From: Geothrix sp. 21YS21S-2
GTDB lineage: Bacteria > Acidobacteriota > Holophagae > Holophagales > Holophagaceae
Direction of reading: 5' to 3'
Assembly (NCBI RefSeq): GCF_030846775.1
Contig: NZ_CP132910.1
Location: 716,001-780,000, forward strand
DNA: 64,000 nt
The notes under the pieces were generated by a model. It was not told the DNA's origin and did no database searches. It saw nothing but the letters and a program-made list of their open reading frames with translations. Below are positions 60,877 through 64,000 of this stretch, one piece after another. Within the stretch, counting starts at the first letter, position 1. Each line of letters opens with the position of its first letter. A program made the translations under genes and the position numbers.

Positions 60877-61230
60877 TCAGTGCGCGGGAGCCTTCGGCTG
60901 GGTCGTGTCCGGCAGTTTCAGGAGGTTCCCGTCGAAGGCCGCCCATGGCACGTGGCCGTTTGCCCTGGCGGTCTCCAGCGCGAGGCAGTCGGAGAAGTCC
61001 GCCTTGGAGGCCTTGAACGACGCCACCGCGGCGCTGACGATGGCCTCGTCCTGGAGGTGGAGGTCGGCGTTGCCCAGGAGCGCCTCGAGGACGCCCAGGA
61101 TCTCCTTGCGGGTGCGGCGGCAGGACGTGGACAGGACCCACACGGTCTCCACGAGGACGACCTGCGGAACCCACAAGGCGCCGCCGTTCCGCTGGCAGCC
61201 GTCCGCCGCGGCGCACTGGATGGTAAGCCA
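60877..61230 (-). pseudogene. Decayed PIN-domain (VapC-like) toxin gene
   Basis: The minus strand reads LWVPQVVLVETVWVLSTSCRR (start of the PIN core), LGVLEALLGNADLHLQDEA, then SKADFSDCLALETARANG with the conserved acidic DFxD and AFDGNLLKLPD near the end. The first 20-25 residues of a PIN toxin, with the D-T-N metal site, are missing: a TAA at complement 61231-61233 interrupts the frame, and the region before it resembles a frame-broken VLxRWLT. A TTG at complement 61174-61176 could start a short product lacking one catalytic acid. No antitoxin gene is adjacent. Confidence 0.65.
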
Positions 61231-61270
61231 TTACCGCGGTAGGACAAGGATGCCTTTCGGGAGACATCCG

Positions 61271-62005
61271 TCAATGGGGATACCCCGGCGTGCAGTATTC
61301 GCTGAAGGCCTGCTCCGTCCGGAACCCGGCCTTCTCGTAGAGCCCCAGCCCCATCACCGAGGCGTACAGCACCGCCCTGCGCAGTTCCGCCCGGCGCGCC
61401 TCGCGCAGGCAGGCATGCACCAGGGCCCTGCCCAGGCCCTTGCGGCGGAAGGGAGGCCGGGTGGCCACGGCGTAGATCCCCGCGCCCGTGGCCCCCAGGA
61501 AGACGCCGGCCGTGGCCGCGGGCAGGCCCCGCCAGGTGGCCAGGAAGGGGACGTGGCCGGGGGTCTTCACCAGGGGCCCGAAGAATTCCTCCAGGTCGGC
61601 CGGGGGCGTGTCGAAGGCCTCCCCCAGGATCTCCGTCCAGGCACGCATGGCGCGGGCCGAGGCCACGGGCTGCACCCGGATGGAGGGGGCCGGGGCGTCG
61701 AAGCCGGCGCTGGACAGGTCCAGCACCATCTCCCTGGAGGGTTCCGTGGCGTGGAAGCCCGCCTCCAGGAGCCGGGCCGGCTCCTGGCCCTCCTTGAGCA
61801 TCCAGCTCCAGGGCCGGCCCGCGAAGAAGGCCTCGCACACCTCGAGGGACCGCGCCGTCACCGGGCCCCAGGCGAGGTTGAGGAGGGGCCTGCGCGCCGG
61901 GGACTTCAGGAGCAGGAGGTCCTGCTCCTGGAGCACCTCCCAGCCCGGCACGGAGGACATGCCGAGGGTCGACTCCACCAGGTTCCACATTTGAAGGTCT
62001 TTCAT
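61271..62005 (-). CDS. GNAT-family N-acetyltransferase
   Basis: A 244-residue protein whose C-terminal half is a GNAT domain: LPAATAGVFLGATGAGIYAVA and RPPFRRKGLGRALVHACLREA, the R-x-x-G-x-G/A acetyl-CoA loop, then VLYASVMGLGLYEKAGFRTEQAF. The first 100 residues form an extra domain (WEVLQEQDLLLLKSPARRP). The start at complement 62003-62005 (MKDLQMWN) is chosen because the longer open frame upstream is Arg/Gly-rich and not protein-like. A ribosome site is weak. The substrate is unknown. Confidence 0.8.
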   Translation of the reverse strand: MKDLQMWNLVESTLGMSSVPGWEVLQEQDLLLLKSPARRPLLNLAWGPVTARSLEVCEAFFAGRPWSWMLKEGQEPARLLEAGFHATEPSREMVLDLSSAGFDAPAPSIRVQPVASARAMRAWTEILGEAFDTPPADLEEFFGPLVKTPGHVPFLATWRGLPAATAGVFLGATGAGIYAVATRPPFRRKGLGRALVHACLREARRAELRRAVLYASVMGLGLYEKAGFRTEQAFSEYCTPGYPH

Positions 62006-62072
62006 GGTGAATCCAAGGAAAGGCCCGCGGGCGCGGGATTCCATGGATGCGCCGTCCGCTCTCGCGGTTCCG

Positions 62073-62600
62073 CTATCTGGCCTGGGCCTGGACCGGCGGC
62101 GCCCCCACCTGCAGCGCGTGCCAGCCCCAGCCGAGCCCCGCCGCCAGCAGGAGCCAGCCGATGGGGGACCGCGCCGCGATCCGCACGTCCTGCCAGGACG
62201 GCAGCGCCGCATAGATGAGGTTTGCGATGACGTACACGGCCAGCGCCTCCCGCCACCCGAACACCGGCACGCCCCGCAGCCGCCAGACCACCAGGGCGTA
62301 GGCCGCAGGCAGCAGGAGCAGCGGGGCCATGCCGATGAAGAAGGCGTTGTACCACCTTATGTGGGTGAAGCTCACCGAGCCCATGGCCCATCCCGTCCCC
62401 TCCCGCCGGGGCAGGAGGTTGAAGCCCACCGGCCCGCCGTTGAGGAGGATGCCGAAGACGTAGTGGAGGGCCTCGTGGGCGAAGGTCCCCGGCAGCACCA
62501 GCAGCGAAAACACCCAGAAGATCCGGCGGATCCCGTGGAGGCCGAAGAGGGCGGCCACGATGAGGCCGATGTAGATCCATTCGCGCGGGTGGCTAGGCAT
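62073..62600 (-). CDS. Small membrane protein with HExxH motif
   Basis: A 175-residue inner-membrane protein with about four hydrophobic segments. In the second, PGTFAHEALHYVFGIL places HEALH (His42, Glu43, His46), the zinc motif of intramembrane or membrane-bound metalloproteases such as site-2 proteases. The second M50 motif (N-P-D-G) is not seen, so this could be a divergent protease or a metal-binding non-enzyme. The first four codons of the reading frame overlap the end of the SRAP gene, 62593-62600, implying coupled expression. No ribosome site of its own is clear. Confidence 0.6.
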   Translation of the reverse strand: MPSHPREWIYIGLIVAALFGLHGIRRIFWVFSLLVLPGTFAHEALHYVFGILLNGGPVGFNLLPRREGTGWAMGSVSFTHIRWYNAFFIGMAPLLLLPAAYALVVWRLRGVPVFGWREALAVYVIANLIYAALPSWQDVRIAARSPIGWLLLAAGLGWGWHALQVGAPPVQAQAR

Positions 62601-63237
62601 CCAGGGGCTCCAGGAGGGAGGGGTCGTCGTTGCGCACGTTGCCCACCCGGGGCCCCACGGGGCGCACCTCGAGCCAGGCGTCGGGGCACGGGCGCAGCAG
62701 CGCCGTCCCCCCCTCGTCCAGCCACCGGCCGTAGTCCTCCCGCGCCAGGATCACCGGCATGCGGTCGTGGATGGGGGCCATGGCCCCGTTGGCGGTGGTG
62801 GTGATGATGGTGCAGGTCTCCAGGACCCCCGACGGCCCTTCCCAGCGGTCCCACAGGCCCGCGAAGGCCAGCAGGCCGCCCCCGGCGGCGCGGATGGCGA
62901 AGGGCTGCCTGGGGGTTCCGGCGCGCCACTCGTAGAAGGCGTCGGCGGGGACGATGCAGCGGCTGCGCTTGAAGGGCGCGCGGAAGCTGGGCTTGTCCGC
63001 CACGGTCTCGGCCCGGGCGTTGGCCATGCGCGCGCCCATGGAGGGGTCTTTCGACCAGGCGGGGATCAGCCCCCACTGCTGCAGGACGATGACCCGGCCC
63101 GCGGCGCCGTTGCGCACCACCGGCACCGGCGTGGTGGGGGCGATGTTGTACCGCGGCTGGAGCAGCGCCTGGGCCTCGGCCTCGAACTGGGCTTCCAGGG
63201 ACTCGATGGGGGAGGAGAGGGCGTAGCGGCCGCACAT
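62593..63237 (-). CDS. SRAP/YedK-family abasic-site-processing protein
   Basis: A 214-residue protein of the SOS response-associated peptidase family, which cross-links to abasic sites in single-stranded DNA through Cys2 and protects it. MCGRYALS gives catalytic Cys2 after Met removal. RYNIAPTTPVPVVR, LIPAWSKDPSMGARMANARAET, CIVPADAFYEW and PIHDRMPVIL (with the catalytic His) are all present. Length is normal. It is followed by an overlapping small membrane protein. Confidence 0.93.
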   Translation of the reverse strand: MCGRYALSSPIESLEAQFEAEAQALLQPRYNIAPTTPVPVVRNGAAGRVIVLQQWGLIPAWSKDPSMGARMANARAETVADKPSFRAPFKRSRCIVPADAFYEWRAGTPRQPFAIRAAGGGLLAFAGLWDRWEGPSGVLETCTIITTTANGAMAPIHDRMPVILAREDYGRWLDEGGTALLRPCPDAWLEVRPVGPRVGNVRNDDPSLLEPLDA

Positions 63238-63311
63238 GCCCCGATTCTACCCCAGGGGAACCTTGGGGCCCCCGGTGCCATCGGTGAGGCTCGAGCCTGA
63301 ATCGTGCCGCC

Positions 63312-64000
63312 ATGCCCTCCGTCAACGTCCTAACCCTGCTCCTGCGGTTCGCGAACATCTTCTTCGTGGCCACCGCCCCGCTCCTCTGGCACCGCAACGC
63401 CGCCATCCTGAAGAGCACCCCCCTGCTGGGGCTGGGCGCGATCCTGGTGGTGGCCTGGGTGATCTACCGGCCCGCGGCCGTGCCCAAGGTCCTCACGCTG
63501 GCCTGGGTGTCGGACGCCCTGTGCGGGGTCCTCCTGCTCGGCCTCTTCGGCCTGCGCCTGGCGGCCCCGCCCTGGGTCTACGGGGCCTTCGCCCTGGCCC
63601 TGGGCGTGGGCATGGCCGGCACCGAGGTGGCCGCCATGCGCATGGCGGTGCGGTCCAGCCATCCCCCCGAGCTGCGCAGCCGGATCTCCTGGTTCAGCTT
63701 CACCAAGGCCCTGGGCGTGGGTTCGGGCTTCCTGGTGGGGGGGGCCGTGGCGGGCACCCCCCGGGCGGCGGTGCCCGCGCGGGTGCTGGTGGCCCTGGCC
63801 GGCGTGGCCATCGTCGCCCTGTCCGCGGCCATCGCCCTGGCCTGGGCAGACCCGGATCCCCCCGACCCCGCGGCGCCCCTGGAGGAGGGGCCCCCCCTGG
63901 CCGCCCTGGCCGGCATGGGCCTGATCGCCCTCAATTTCACGGTGATCAACCTGGCCAACGCCCTGATCCCCTACCGCCTTTCCCAGGCGTGCTCCCTGCC
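63312..64000 (+). CDS. Multi-spanning membrane protein, MFS-like (runs off the window)
   Basis: An open frame from the ATG at 63312 continues to the window end without a stop (229 residues). It reads VNVLTLLLRFANIFFVATAP, then VLTLAWVSDALCGVLLLGLF, VYGAFALALGVGMAGTEVAA and IALNFTVINLANALIPYRLS. Six or seven hydrophobic segments are present and the basic loop SSHPPELRSRISWF sits between two of them. This may be a major facilitator relative, but no motif A is clear. The upstream gap to the SRAP gene is 74 bases, divergent. Confidence 0.6.
   Translation, partial: MPSVNVLTLLLRFANIFFVATAPLLWHRNAAILKSTPLLGLGAILVVAWVIYRPAAVPKVLTLAWVSDALCGVLLLGLFGLRLAAPPWVYGAFALALGVGMAGTEVAAMRMAVRSSHPPELRSRISWFSFTKALGVGSGFLVGGAVAGTPRAAVPARVLVALAGVAIVALSAAIALAWADPDPPDPAAPLEEGPPLAALAGMGLIALNFTVINLANALIPYRLSQACSL

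Noticed and set aside
1-64000. CRISPR arrays, rRNA and tRNA genes
   Set aside because: No regularly spaced direct repeats with unique spacers, no cloverleaf-forming sequences with a CCA end and no rRNA blocks were seen. The palindromic repeats are inverted and dispersed.

Overview
This window is high-GC DNA (AT-rich only in short promoter gaps) with dense, often overlapping genes. The gene set suggests a free-living, Gram-negative, soil or sediment bacterium: outer-membrane barrels, TolC and EmrAB-type efflux, lipoproteins, c-di-GMP proteins, sigma-54 activators, a tricorn-type protease and large secreted proteins. The style fits Acidobacteriota of the Holophaga/Geothrix group, but that is inference: no rRNA is present.

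Layout. 1-184 is the start of RNase G/E on the minus strand. 541-7533 is a complete phosphate unit (pstS-pstC-pstA-pstB-phoU and a PhoB-like regulator) with start/stop overlaps; both permeases carry very large extracytoplasmic insertions. 7822-9484 is the low-affinity route (DUF47 plus PiT). 9559-11911 pairs a YfiR-like secreted protein with an EAL-CBS-GGDEF protein. 11982-16180 holds an acetyltransferase, an agmatinase-family enzyme, an unknown gene, a PlsC-type acyltransferase joined to a hydrolase remnant, and a fosmidomycin-resistance-type MFS pump. 16272-22859, all minus, holds a Ser/Thr kinase with a long helical tail, a barrel protein, a lipoprotein, a small unknown and prfC. 23021-25699 holds acetyltransferase-like genes and an FkbM-like protein.

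25696-28445 is the most unusual part. Two convergent genes whose stop codons both lie in CTAG are separated by three nested or abutting mobile elements. Element A (604 bp) has 44-nt terminal inverted repeats. Element B (267 bp) has 33-nt terminal repeats plus internal hairpins that together predict a branched, cruciform-like fold. Between them, inserted at the TA of the shared CTAG, is an IS630-family element of about 1.87 kb that carries a palindromic repeat and a GxxExxY-family gene as cargo. The palindrome type in this IS (41-nt arms facing each other across a 58-69-nt loop) occurs at two other places in the window.

28442-43003 holds an FAD oxidoreductase, pyrD, a quinone-oxidoreductase-like MDR enzyme, a glycosyltransferase, two tandem paralogous lipoproteins (five IPT/TIG domains plus a metzincin-like protease region), a PilZ protein, a POT peptide transporter and a DinB-like protein. 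43000-53952 holds a tricorn-type protease, a glycine-rich lipoprotein, a hemerythrin, a very large C45-type secreted protein, an orphan FitA-like antitoxin, a PAS sigma-54 activator and a barrel protein. 54076-60548 is a GAF-type sigma-54 activator followed by palindromic sites and a three-gene efflux operon whose outer-membrane protein is fused to a STAS-like domain. The window ends with a decayed PIN toxin gene, an acetyltransferase, a small HExxH membrane protein, a SRAP/YedK protein and the start of a membrane protein.
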